This document shows positions 35,457-64,000 of a stretch of DNA of 64,000 nt, piece after piece. Made by a program: the position numbers and the translations under genes. Every line of letters starts with the position of its first letter. The first letter of the stretch is position 1. This DNA is from Punica granatum. Lineage: Eukaryota; Streptophyta; Magnoliopsida; Myrtales; Lythraceae. Where the stretch lies: contig NC_045131.1 in the NCBI RefSeq assembly GCF_007655135.1, positions 930,001 to 994,000 on the forward strand, written 5' to 3'. The notes beneath the pieces are model-generated. The model worked only from the letters and a program-made list of their open reading frames with translations. It was not told the origin of the DNA and ran no database searches.

Positions 35457-35670
35457 CTGACCTCAACCTCCTCTGCTCTCTCTCACACTTAATAAACTTC
35501 AACAATCGATCTGAGTGGGTGAATTGATCAAAGATTGATTTGATAACTACTTATTGTTCCATCGCCTCTCTCTAGAGTCAAGCGATCGAGATTAATTGCT
35601 GAAAACAACACGAAGCTCAACGCAAACACAATCATATCCCGCGAATCCATCGATCCAGCCACCTCCCACA

Positions 35671-38314
35671 ATGATAGTCACGTCTATCGCCCCTGTCCTA
35701 TCTGCATCGAAGATACTTCTCCAATATCTGCTTACTGCAGAGGTGATACCTCTTTTCGAGGTTAAGGGTCAGGTCGCTGCCCTCACGAAACAATTTGAGG
35801 ACCTCTGCAGCTGCCTGTCGCAAGCGATACAGGACGGACAGAACAAACATGTGGTCTCCAAAGCTATGCGCGTTCTCTACGACTGCGAAGACATTATCGA
35901 TACTTACAAGGTCAGAAGAAGCTTGAGGAATCCGTTGCTCAGGCTGAAGATGCTGCATGAGGTCGCGAACCGAATCGCAGAAATTCACCCCATGCTCGCT
36001 GAAGCTGCTCAAGCGTGTAGCGTGCCACCTCCATCATCCCCCAGTCTTCCATCATCCTCCAGTCCACCTCCATCGTTCCCTGATATTCTTCCGAACGTTT
36101 GTATCGGGAGAGAAGACAGCGTGGAAGAGATCGTGCACGCGCTCCTGGAGATGCCATCCTCCACGTCCAGTCATGTGGTTTCTATCTTTGGGATAGCTGG
36201 GCTCGGAAAGACCACTCTGGCCAAGAGAGTCCTCTCTCACCCTCAAGTACGCTCTGGCTTTCAAGGATTTGCCTGGGTCTGCATGTCCCACGGAACGACC
36301 ACCAGAGACTTAGCTGCAGAGATTTTGTGCAGTGTCTCCCCGGACCTGACAGCCGAGGAAGTCCTCAAGATGGAGGAGACGGTTATAATCGATAGGCTGC
36401 GCAAGGTCCAGCTAAACAGGAAGTGCCTCGTGGTTCTGGATGATCTCCGAAGTCAAGCAGACTGGGAACGGATAAGCCATGCATTCTCTTTGCGTGAAGG
36501 ACCGAGTAGGTTGCTGGTAACCACCCGGAATAGGACATTATCCCTGCACATAGACTCAACTAGGCTGTACGATCACTGGCTCCGTTTCTTGTCCGAGGAG
36601 GATAGCTTCGACCTCCTGATGCGGATAATCAACCGTCCCGAAACGGAAGGTAACCCAATAATCCAAGCTAGCAAGAAGTTTGTACTTACATGTGCTTTTG
36701 AGTTTTCCGTGCATGAGTATACATATTGCTGCGGGAGACTTATATATTATATTACTGGTGATTGAATTCTAAGAATTTTTGCGTGTGGAGTACCGTACGT
36801 GATCTCTGACAGAAGGCAATATCATGCTTCCTGAACTCTCAGTGCTAGAATTAATGTTCCTGGTCTTTTACCACATTTAGCGTTGCCAAATCAACTCTAG
36901 GGCATGAATTTTTTGTGTGATTTGACTTGTGTTGTTTGCGGGACTTCAGTTCTAAACATCCAAGGAAGGGTGGCCTAAAAAAATGGACTTCTTATGTGAT
37001 ATGAGCATAGTTTCATCTTTGATTACGGAAAAAGACAAAAAGATGCATCAAGAGGTCTAATTTGCTGTTTCGAATTGTTGTTGTTCAGGCCTGGACGCGG
37101 ACATGGAGGATTCAGCAAGAAAATTGCTCAAGCTCTGTGGAGGATTACCCTTAGCTATCTCCACTATCGGTGGCATTCTATCTAGGAGAAGCACCCTAAC
37201 TGATTGGGAGGATATCCGGAAGAACTTTGGCCAAACCCTGAGGCATTTGGATGAAGGCCGGGCGTTATGCAAGGTGGTGCTAGATCAATGCTACGATGAG
37301 CTGGACTCTAAGCTAAAGCCCTTCGTGCTCTACCTTGGCCTCTTTCCTCAAGGAGCCGAAATCACTGGAAAACAGCTCTTCAACTTGTGGACTGCAGAAA
37401 AGTTCTACTTGCCTCGCAAAAAGCTGCTTGTCAAGGATAAATTCGATTCAACTTTAGAACTAAAACCTCTGGTCGACTCGGGTATCGTTCTGGTAGAAGA
37501 GGATAAGCCGACCAAACGGATCAAGAGTTACCGCCTTAATAATTTCATCCGAGAATTATGCATCTTAAAGGCACGCGAGGAGGAGCTCTTGCTTGTTCTC
37601 GACCTACAGAGCAGCAAGGATCCAGTAAAGGCAATTGCTTCTTCGGGATTGAAAGATTGCAGCAAAATCCAGAGGCTATCTGTGCTTCTAGGCAGAGATG
37701 CTAAACGAGACTCCTGTCTCGGAAACATACTGAAGGCAAAGAGTGCTCTTGACCTGCGAACTCTTTTCTTGTTCGAAGAGAAACGGTGTGAAGGAAGGAA
37801 CTGGAAGCAGATGGGCAAATTGTTCGAGAAATGCAAGCATCTGAGGGTCCTAATGGTTGAAGGGTTAGAGTCAGTGGAGGGGTCCCTTCCAGGATCAATA
37901 GGAGATCTTTTCCAATTAAGGTACCTCAGCTTTAAGAACACTCAAGTCGAATGCCTACCCCAGTCATTGCGCAACCTCAAGAGTGTCAAGACCTTGGATC
38001 TACGGGTGAGATGTACCCCCACATCTCCAGCAATCATCGTCCCCGATGTCCTGCAGGAAATGAAACGGCTGAAACGTCTTTACCTCCCTCGACATTTCAC
38101 CACCACTGATGACAAGGAAAAGCTGAGATTGTACCACCTGAAGAAGCTTCGGACCCTGAAAAACTTCAGTTCATCAAAGTGCGAAGAGAGTGACTTAGCT
38201 GAACTGACCTCTCTCAAAAAACTTACTGTGATTTGCTCTGTGGAAGAAGTTGATCGGTTTTCGAGCTTTGCTACAGATGATAAGATTACGTTCAAGCACA
38301 TCCCTTCTCAGTGA
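35671..38314 (+). CDS. CC-NBS-LRR disease-resistance-type protein with short LRR
   Basis: Intracellular immune receptor of the CNL class. Two exons, 35671-36649 and 37089-38314, in phase, 734 residues. The ATG at 35671 (MIVTSIAPVL) is used; the frame upstream lacks an ATG. Order: Rx-like coiled coil with an EDVID-type core YDCEDIIDTY (about 70-79); Pro/Ser-rich linker (about 118-140); P-loop GIAGLGKTT (about 174-182); RNBS-A FAWVCMS; kinase-2 CLVVLDDL; RNBS-B RLLVTTRN; GLPL motif GGLPLAI (about 344); RNBS-D-like YLGLFPQ; the MHD position reads RLNNFIREL (about 475), so the Met-His-Asp triad is lost. Only about 180 residues of LRR follow, with units LPGSIGDLFQLRYLSFK and LPQSLRNLKSVKTLDLR. The intron splits the NB-ARC region. 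It could be functional, a helper or decoy, or in decline. Confidence 0.92.
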
Positions 38315-39082
38315 ATACTTCTGTCGAGATGCAGATGGAGTGTACTTGGTGTAAATACATCCTTGTTTTTATCAAGCCACTGTAATCACACCATATGAGT
38401 GACGATTTATTCTTTGGAATTGTACACGAATCTGCCATCTATTGTTCCAATTTATTGGCCGGAATAATTCCTTGTTAAGTTTCTTTTCTCCCATTTTGGG
38501 CCAACTTATGTGTTACTGAACTATATCCTGGAAATCTCTTTCTTTACGTTTATGGCCGTGTTGAGTTCATGCATATTCAGATTCGTTACCATGGCTGCAG
38601 GGAAGCCTTCGAGGATTCTTCCCCCAGTATTCATTAATAAGAATCTTCCCTTGGTGTTCAATATTCAGTCCTCCTCCATGTCATTGATGCCCGTTTGTCT
38701 TCTGCAGTATCCCATATCATATTAGAAATCCAACGCCTGGATAGATTGTGTTCTGAAAGAAAAGAAGCAGAGGATTCATTGAGAAAAAAGCGAGAAAAAA
38801 AAAATTCGAAGAATTTAATTCCCGAAGATGTGAAGGAGAAACCATATATACTGCTCTCTGCTTAAGGCTAATATGGCCAGCATTTTTCCATTGGCAGCAG
38901 CAAACAAATGCCGTCTTTTCACCAACTTTTATTTTGTGTATTAGTCAAAGTATCTCCAACTGTGCTAGGTATTGGAACTCCCCAGTGGCATTAATCTCCC
39001 TGCACAGGTAGTCCTGTCAGTCTTTGGGTCCTAATGGATCCAACGGGCCATAAGCCATTGCTGTGTTGAGAAGAATGCAGCC

Positions 39083-39607
39083 CTATCGACGGCAAGAGCT
39101 GGAGCCGGGGATCCCTTGGCTGTTCCATCTATCGGCCGCATCTCTTCTGCTCTCCAGTATCCTGCAGGTTATTGCTTTCAATAGATGTCTTTGGTCTTTG
39201 TTGACATGCGGTGATGCATCCGGATAAATTTCCTTTGTTGACATGTGGTGATGCATCTGGATAAATTTCCCGTACAACTGATTTAATACGGGTAGTACAC
39301 TGCAGGAGTTCCCCAATTTATGCTTGACATCTTGTAGATAGTGGCACATATTATTGAGGTGTCTTTGGTTATTGGCTTCTTTCTTTTTTAGGTCCTCTGT
39401 TGATAGATTTTTATCAACTTTATGAGAGGGACTACAGTTAGCTGATAGGCTTGGAAAGATCAGATGCTGGATTAGCATCAGTTCTTGAGTCCCTCGAATT
39501 CTGTTCAAGCCCCACGAGGTTTCTTTCCGAGACCAAAAGCTGATGCTAATTAAATGATGTGCGGGGCTTACCCGGTTTTGTAACAATGCCATTGCAATCC
39601 ATTTCAA
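39083..39607 (-). other. Unrecognised 174-codon frame, possible gene fragment
   Basis: Open minus-strand frame of 174 codons with plausible composition (LNNMCHYLQDVKHKLGNSC, then LPVLNQLYGKF). Its start codon is uncertain. It contains the 37-bp duplication, which shifts frame between copies so the two copies translate differently. That argues against a maintained protein. I recognise no family. Best read as a decayed exon or chance frame. Confidence 0.25.
39197..39270. repeat. 37-bp tandem duplication
   Basis: Two adjacent copies of a 37-bp unit beginning TTTGTTGACATG and ending GATAAATTTCC. They differ at two C/T positions (ATGCGG versus ATGTGG, ATCCGG versus ATCTGG). Confidence 0.9.
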
Positions 39608-40715
39608 TTAGCGTGTCTCTATGCTATTTTTCCTCAAAATTTCCATTCATTAACAATGGTTACTTGCTCTTATCTCACCAAAAGCATAAGAAGGAAGTAG
39701 AAGGAAAGTTGAATAACAAATAGTTGACCGTCAATTTTCTTCTTCTGCAGCTCGATGAATGGTTGGAGCAGCCAGCAGAAGGTGTAGTTTTTGACTGGAT
39801 TTACAGTGGAGAGATGAGATGTTGGCAGTTTGGCACAGTCATGCGAAGAAGCAGTTGCTCCTTCCTTTCTAAGATAAACAGCTCTTGTGAATGCAACATC
39901 TTCAGTCACTCAGAGAAGTTCACCTGTTGCTCGATCGAAATTTGACCCGTGTGCGCTTTGTTCGCACTGTCCTGATGGAGCATCACTTGCTCCACAAAGT
40001 AAGTTCTGGAGTCGAGTCAAATGTTAATAATGCATGTAGAAGTTGCCTCGTCTCTTATGTTACATGATGGCCGTGCCTTGAGGGACAGAAAGGATTGCAT
40101 CTCATTTTCCATTCTCTGCCGGAGGTCGAGATTCAACTTCGGCTGCATGATTCTTCCTCCCCCTTTCTATTGCATATAATAATTGTTCGTTTTAAAGTCT
40201 TTCGAGTATACAAATGCCCCAGTTAGTTTCCCGTTTAGGGTAAGTTATAATTGCTACATCCGGGCACCGCAGTGCCATTATGCAACTACATGTTTTTACC
40301 CGTCTTTTTTCTTTTTCTTTTTTGTTATAAGAGGTATGATATAATAATGTCCACGGAGTGACAGATCAAGACTTTGTAGTCGCACGTTAAGTTTAGCAAA
40401 GAATTGGACGTCGCGATATAGTCATCTTTTTTTTTTATATAATAGCATGAGGTCATAATTGATATGGCAATTATTAATGCCCGACCAAATCGAGTCGGGC
40501 CCTATGCGACTAAGGACGCCAAAACCGATTATCTCGATAAGTTATCAAATGAGGGCACGTTGGATCACCTTCAAGACCCATAACTCATAGGTTAGCAAGT
40601 TCGACTCGTATTCCCTCCAACGACATGGGGACACGACCCCTCTTCCCGTCATTCAGGGTGTCGAACCCCATGACCTCTCCCTCTAAATGGTTATAGTTAA
40701 TATCAATAATAATTC

Positions 40716-41640
40716 ATGAACGTTAATCAAACGCAATACGTGCCCCCCAAAATCCGGACGTGGGACAACCTCAAGCGCTCTGAAAACACGACAAGTACCC
40801 AAACTCATGAGGACGAGGTCGATGGGATCGATTTCCTGGGCTCACCTCGAGGCCCTCGATCGTCAGAGGATCGAAGTGCCCGGAGGATTGAGCCTCAGCC
40901 CCTTGCCCGGGCTCGCTTTGAGGGGCTTTATCTTCTGGGCTTACCTTGAGGCCCTCGGCCCTCTGAAGTTCGAGAGGCTCTACCCCTGAACTTACCACGA
41001 GGCCTTCGACCCTTTGAGGTTCAAGGGGCTCGAAGGTCCGAGCCTCAGCCCTCACTCGGGCTCGCCTCAAAGGGCTTGACCCCCCGCGGCTTGACCCTCA
41101 GCGGCTGGAGGGGCTTGACCCTCCGGAGGTCGATGGGCTCAAAGGCTCGAGCCTTGGCTCCTTGAGCACTCAGGTTCGTGGCCAAGAGCCTCAGGGGTCG
41201 GCATTCCTCGCCTCGAGGGGTTCGGTTCCCTCCACCAACTTTGAAACCCTTACCAAGGGACGTACGATCCCGAAATGTTGACCCCTCTGTCGACCACCTT
41301 CTAGTCAGGCTACCTGGCACCGATTAAACTTGGGCTTTCTATAAGGGGCATGGATCCAAACGAGGCCCATAACACGCCCAAAACAAGAGATAAGTAAAGA
41401 AGCCTAACCCTATTACTGGATAACAACAGGGTAAAATTAAGTCCTCTATAAAATACAAAACTCATTATCAAATTCAAGGGGATTTTTCATATATATTCTC
41501 TCTACACACACTCTCTCTACACTCTCTACTCCTCTCCACATATCTGACTTGAGCGTCGGAGGGGGCTCTCGGGAGACTACCCGAGAGCCCTTCTTGTAGG
41601 TATGGGACGGTGGTTGCAGTCGGATGGACCAACCCAAAGA
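40716..41640 (+). mobile_element. LTR fragment or solo LTR (Ty3/gypsy-like)
   Basis: A GC-rich island (about 40780-41340) with degenerate internal copies of GGGCTYACCTYGAGGCCCTCG at about 40838, 40937 and 40989. A TATA-like TATAAAAT follows at about 41447. Then comes a CT-rich tract of the TCTCTCTACACACACTCTCT type, the phrase CTGACTTGAGCGTCGGAGGG, and a perfect stem GGCTCTCGGG-AGACTA-CCCGAGAGCC at 41564-41589. That order (U3 repeats, TATA, CT-rich leader, GACTTGAGCGTCGG, stem-loop) is typical of the U3/R/U5 of plant LTR retrotransposons. Exact ends and a second LTR were not found. Confidence 0.6.
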
Positions 41641-42994
41641 TTTTTTTTTTTTTTTTTTCGCATCAATAACAGTAAGTGATAGCTTAGCGTTATCATCGTT
41701 TCCCCCGCGGATTCGGACGACAGAAGAAACAAACATAAAGGAGACATCACTTCAGAGTAGATTTGATTTGGCTATTACCTGAGAAATCCTATAAAAGATA
41801 AAGTGATGAGTACCTCATGGTTCTCAGTGCTCAAAAAGAGAGAGGGGAAGAAACTGACTGAAACAGAGAGAATGCATTGGTTTCTGCTAGTATTCCTCCT
41901 CCTTATCAGTTTTCCGGTTCCGTGTCTACGGAGCTGCTGAGCTGCCCCTTGGAGGAAGCTTCTGCAGCTTCTGAGCCGTCGGGTTCATATTACTATGTGC
42001 GGCATGCTACTGTCAGTTTGCGTACTCGAAAGTATTGAGCCGTTGGTTCTCCATGGACCAAGTTTGAAGCTATCGCGAGCAAAATCAATTGATGCCATCA
42101 CAAACTTTTGTAAATGAAACTGTTGAGGATATATTTTTTGTGAATAAGTGTGATTATGCCATCTCGAGCGTCCGATAATAGTTCCATTTGTATGAAAATC
42201 ATAATTTAAAAAGCTTCTCAAGTAATTTTTTTTTTTTTAAAAAAAAGGTGTTTCTGCATCGAATCTCCGACAAAAATCTAGAATTGAATACAGAGATCAT
42301 AGCAGAAGCATAATGCTCCATCCAATAATTAGTCATCTCTTCGATTTGCAAGCTGAGGCATATACGTCTGTTTCTTGTTGCAGTGAGGTCGATCAATTTT
42401 CTTTGCCATTAGTAGTTGAGCAAAAAGAAAAAAAAAATGAGAAGAATGAATCTTAAAGTAAACAAACTAGTACGCGAGTTATGCTGGAGGAATAAATAAT
42501 ATAATAGTAAATCAGTAACTGAAAAGAAAAAAGAAAAAAGGGAAGAATATTTTGATAGAAACAAAGAAAAACGGGGATTAAATAGACAGGCATGAGATAT
42601 GCTTTGAAGACCAATTATTGAGCTCGAGCTAGCTTAATCGGGCAAAATGTGCGAAGCCCCGACGGTCAGAACGGTTCTTCAGGGCCTTAAGAGTTGGATT
42701 CGAGAGCGACATTACCGTGCCCACAAATAGTAACAAGGACCATACATCTTTTATTGATATCCCATAAATACCTCCTCTTTTTTTTCTTTTTTCTTTTCAT
42801 TTTAAAAGTTTAGTAAAGGCAAAAAAAAAAAGAAAAGAAAGAGAGAGAGAGAGAAGAGGGGAAGAGAGGATCATCACTCACCCACTCACTCAGCCGGCGC
42901 AAGTTAGCACCCACCCCTACCAAAATTCTTCCTTTCCTGCCCAGAAATTTCTGAGTTGTGGATTCATTTTACTCTCCCTACTCGCTGGCTAGAG

Positions 42995-43029
<35 letters not shown>

Positions 43030-43167
43030 GTATCTTGCCGGTTGATTCATTGATGAGCAGAGCAGAATAATTCATTCGGCCGATCGCTTGTGGGCGTCTT
43101 AGCTGAATTTCACTTGCAAGGTGCTTTAGGGTTGGGTTGGGATTTTGTTCGTGTCGAGCTTTTGGTT
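41641..43167. other. Intergenic and BIM-type gene leader
   Basis: No other gene is recognised. A T-rich homopolymer borders the LTR fragment at about 41641-41659. A (GA)n tract at about 42839-42855 and the (CT)15 at 42996-43025 lie in the likely promoter/5' UTR of the bHLH gene. Confidence 0.55.
42996..43025. repeat. (CT)15 microsatellite in bHLH leader
   Basis: Fifteen CT units about 140 bp upstream of the bHLH start codon. CT-rich leaders are common in plant core promoters. Confidence 0.93.
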
Positions 43168-45524
43168 ATGGTGAGGCCCCCGAGGAGTTCTTTCCCCGAG
43201 GAGGACTTGGAAGAAGAAGAAGAAGAAGAAGAAGAAGAAGAAGAAGAAGAGCCCTACTATGGGGAAGACTTCACTCCCTGCCACGATTCATCTTCCCGCA
43301 AAGGTTCCATTTTCTTGCGTCTTCTTGGGCCGTTGAGCTGTTTGAGCTTTTGTCTGAATGAAAATGCGGCTAATTTCTGCTGTTTGCTGGCATCTAATGT
43401 ACTGCAAAGCAGGGGAGGCAGGGAAGGTCGATGGGAAGAAGGGGAGCACGAATACGCCGCGGTCAAAGCATTCCGAGACCGAGCAGCGGCGGAGGAGCAA
43501 GATCAATGAGAGGCGAGAAATGTCTTTTTACTGGCTTGTCTATTTAGTCCCGCAGGCTGTGTTTAGCTTAGTGTATGATTAAAGCGGCTGAAATAGCGAA
43601 TAATGTTGTTTTGTTATGCCTCTTGGTGGATGATGCCAATAGTTATGCTAATGCTAGATGTAAGGACTAGACGGTTTCTCCTCTCTTGTTGAGGAGCTGC
43701 TGACATGAGAGTCTTGTTGCCGTCTCTCTGTACTATTAACCTTGTGTTCGGATTTGGTTTTTGTGTTCTACGTACACAGCTGTCTGTCATGAGACGCTTC
43801 CTTAGCAATCTCCAGCATTGGATGTTCTCGATTGACAAAGTTTTAAGATTTGTTGTTTGCTGATGATGCAGGTTTCAGGTCCTAAGAGATCTTATACCCC
43901 AAAATGATCAAAAAAGAGACAAGGCCTCATTCTTGTTAGAGGTGTGGAACCCTGATATTGATATTCTTGCGGCTGAATTAGATTTTTCTTTCTTCTTCTG
44001 ATCTCATCTGATGCCTTTTTGTTTACCCCAAAATGTTTGGCAGGTTATAGAGTACATTCATTTTTTACAGGAGAAGTTACAAATGTACGAGGGACCCTAC
44101 CATGGATATAACCAAGAACGAACTAAACTGACACCATGGGTAAGAGTTAGTACTATATTCTTGCTGATGTTTTCAGTTCATGTTGTCTCTCGATCTTTTT
44201 CCTTCTAGGGCATGAAAAAGCAGTTTAAGCTTCTTTAAATTTGTTTTTTTCATGTTCTTTCTTTTTCTTTTTCTCTTTTTTGGGGTTTAAATTTCTGTTT
44301 CAGTAATTGAAACCTTCGCTGATGCCTCAGATACCCTCAGCCTCATAAAACAGTTCTTGCTATTAGAGAGCAATGTTTTTCATCGTTGAAAGGAGGGACA
44401 CTTTGCCCTCGCTTGATTTATTTCTTTAAAATTCAACAAAGTGTGATAATGCGTCGCATGCCGGTGCGGTGTTACATGCATTTACAGTTTTATTTGTGAT
44501 TAAATACTCGAGAATAATTACCTGTAAATGAAACAGAGAAACAACAGTGGGAATGTAGACAGTCATGTTGAAGCTGCTCAAGTCATGAGAAATGGTACAA
44601 ATCACGAGAACAATGTCATGGTGAATCCGGGGATGCGAACAGCTACGCAAAATTCTTTGGAACCTGATATTGAGAATGCAACAGTACCTATGCAGATGCA
44701 GTCAAACATGTTTGCTTCAGTTGAAAGGGGTGGTGTATCCGGACTTGCATTACAACCCCTTCCTAGTATTGGGAACATGACTTCCCATCCTCAGCCTCAA
44801 TTGTGGCCGAGCACGCCATTTGCAGCTGAGCGTGTCATGCCTAACAATTCACTAAATGAAGACGAGCAGTTACACATCGAAAATGGACCTGAGAGCCTCT
44901 CAAGTGCCTATTCCCAGGGGTAAGTACCTTGATCTTGTGCTATATAACGCTGGAACAACGGTGCTAGTGCTCAAACTTCGACTCAATTGTGATTTTATGG
45001 TACAAGGAAGGAATGTGGAAGATAAGCAATGAATGTTTGTTGATGAGGAATCCCAATTTGAAAGGAAAAATGAATGTTGGCAAAGCATGATCAGTATGTT
45101 ATATAATACACCCTCTTTTTTACGTGGGCCAGGTTATTGAATATGCTGACCCAAGCGCTGCAAAATTCTGGGATGGACTTGTCGCAGGCCAGCATTTCCG
45201 TGCAAATTGATGTAGGGAAACGAGCAGATGTAGCGGCAGCTGGTACCTCCACCGGTTCACAGGTCTAATGCAATTTATCAGCTTTCATTGCACGTTTTTG
45301 TACGTAAGTGAAATCTGAGCATATGCCTATCTGTGCCTGAAGCTCGATAAACTGGAACTGGTGCATCTTGGAAATAACTTACCACGTTGCTTGATGTATG
45401 TTGTTGCATTCAGGATCATGAAAATCACCAACCGGGTAGTGAAGCAGCTGTGCATGGTGGAGATAGAAGCAATGGCGAGGAATGGGATGATCAGCCTCAT
45501 AAGAAGCTGAGAACACAAAGCTAG
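43168..45524 (+). CDS. BIM-type bHLH transcription factor (BES1-interacting Myc-like)
   Basis: Nuclear bHLH factor of the BIM1/2/3 family, partners of BES1 in brassinosteroid-responsive transcription. Exons: 43168-43303, 43413-43512, 43872-43941, 44044-44139, 44537-44919, 45133-45262, 45414-45524; in phase, 341 residues. An acidic N-terminus includes a run of 14 Glu. The basic region [18 protein letters not shown] has the His, Glu and Arg positions needed for E-box binding. Helices: FQVLRDLIP and [20 protein letters not shown], then TKLTPWRNN, a BIM hallmark. The C-terminus [20 protein letters not shown] matches BIM2/BIM3. Intron 2 has a GC donor (AG|GCGAGA) and a normal AG acceptor; only this splice restores ERFQVL. 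Convergent with BIG. Confidence 0.93.
43210..43251 (+). repeat. Coding (GAA)14 microsatellite
   Basis: Fourteen GAA codons in exon 1 of the bHLH gene produce a 14-residue Glu run. All codons are GAA with no GAG, so the tract is recent or mutable in length. Confidence 0.95.
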
Positions 45525-46266
45525 TTCCGCATTGGTCTCTTTTCCTCTCTTACCAATTCATTCACAATTTTTTGTTTGGGAGTAGTCTGCGGAAAGAAAG
45601 AGCGTGAAGCAGCCACCAGAGTGATAAGAGCCGAATTAAATTTTGTACATGTTCGTTGATCTGTGATTTGATTGGGTAAATTTTGCGAAATTTCACAATG
45701 GAAAATCCAAAATTAATGTGAGATTCTCGTCTTGAACATCCTTATTTAACTCGTTCCGCGTGTAATGCAACATAGATGGGCAGAGAAGACTTTGGTTAGA
45801 TGGGCAAGTTGCTCTAGCCCTGACGGACATGGTCCCCAAACAAATTGAGCTTGACATGGGCCCGGCCGAGCAATTTGCATGACGGGCTTCAAGCCGTGCT
45901 TTCTAAGGTTCTGCCTGCTTTTTACTACAAGGTGTTGGCCGAAGTTCTTCAGCTTTCACTGGTCCGTAACTGTCGTAGCCCAAGGCTTATTCACACAAAA
46001 GGGGGGTGAAATGTGTAGGCATTGCAACAAATCTCTGGGAGAGTGCGAATTTTCATTGTCTATAATACAAAAAGTTCCTATTCGCATTCATCTCCTCGAA
46101 GTAAGACTTCAAGCTCACATAGTTTGTCGATACCGCCATGCTATACAGGATTACAAAAAATATGAATGACAACTTCCATATGTCACGCAACAAACCGTTC
46201 GCTAAATACTCTCTCCCAATAAGTCGTGCACCTCACACTTTCTTCCAGTTAAAAAAGTCGCGGACT
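45525..46266. other. Convergent 3' intergenic between bHLH gene and BIG
   Basis: Holds the 3' UTRs of both genes. Nothing else is recognised. Confidence 0.6.
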
Positions 46267-63926
<17,660 letters not shown>

Positions 63927-64000
63927 CTGTTCAAGAAGGTAATAACAAGATTCTCACAAATTAGAAGTCAAGACAGTCGCAGCCAGCTATAGCACATATT

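Larger units (their letters stand above)
34511..35670. other. Intergenic, NLR promoter side
   Basis: Contains an (AT)18 microsatellite at 34789-34824. Three short imperfect repeats with TTAAATTAGGAAAG lie between 35133 and 35222. A TATA-like TATATATA is at 35449-35456, about 215 bp before the NLR ATG. No other gene. Confidence 0.6.
38315..40700. other. NLR 3' UTR and intergenic
   Basis: The first few hundred bases are likely NLR 3' UTR. Beyond that there is a 37-bp tandem duplication and an unrecognised minus-strand frame, listed separately. Nothing else is supported. Confidence 0.5.

Overview
The window looks like nuclear DNA of a woody dicot. Intron-rich genes with GT-AG junctions sit in AT-rich intergenic DNA that holds a SINE, a Tourist-like MITE, fold-back elements, LTR remnants and a fossil pararetrovirus. 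I cannot fix the species from the sequence. A Myrtales-type genome such as pomegranate is only a guess. Gene models were built by hand from reading frame, splice consensus and family similarity, starting at real ATG codons.

Layout. 145-3065 (-): 5' half of RPOTmp, the phage-type organellar RNA polymerase; it runs off the left edge. 3488-3659: a tRNA-derived SINE with a perfect target duplication. 4629-6526 (-): an ABHD17-like serine hydrolase with a decapeptide-repeat tail. 6.5-10.7 kb: intergenic, with a MITE. 11229-12533 (+): an F-box/kelch-like protein, orthologous to At5g15710. 12.5-20.8 kb: gene-poor, with two long hairpin elements (15.5-16.1 and 17.0-17.5 kb) and an LTR-like stretch. 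20852-22166 (+): a secreted peptide precursor of RGF/GLV/CLEL type. 22997-24692 (-): a GDSL lipase with a frameshift in exon 1 and a piece of plastid trnP in intron 1. 26.9-27.8 kb: an endogenous pararetrovirus relic. 28242-32029 (+): a Golgi O-fucosyltransferase-family enzyme. 33.6-34.5 kb: a SASA-type carbohydrate esterase pseudogene. 35671-38314 (+): a CC-NBS-LRR protein with a short LRR. 40.7-41.6 kb: an LTR fragment. 43168-45524 (+): a BIM-type bHLH factor. 46267 to beyond 63926 (-): BIG, the plant UBR4 ortholog, nearly complete (4,993 residues here).

The genes share no operon-like logic. Several relate to auxin, brassinosteroid or root growth (BIG, BIM, the RGF-like peptide), but neighbourhood alone does not show that they cooperate. 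The gene order is informative. RPOTmp, F-box and GDSL neighbours match the Arabidopsis At5g15700-15720 block. RGF-like and BIG neighbours match At3g02240-02260. The window therefore looks like an unfractionated ancestral segment that Arabidopsis carries split over two duplicated blocks. I saw no CRISPR array, bacterial DNA or clearly novel multi-gene system. The most unusual DNA is the pair of long hairpins at 15.5-17.5 kb, one of which encodes similar reading frames on both strands.
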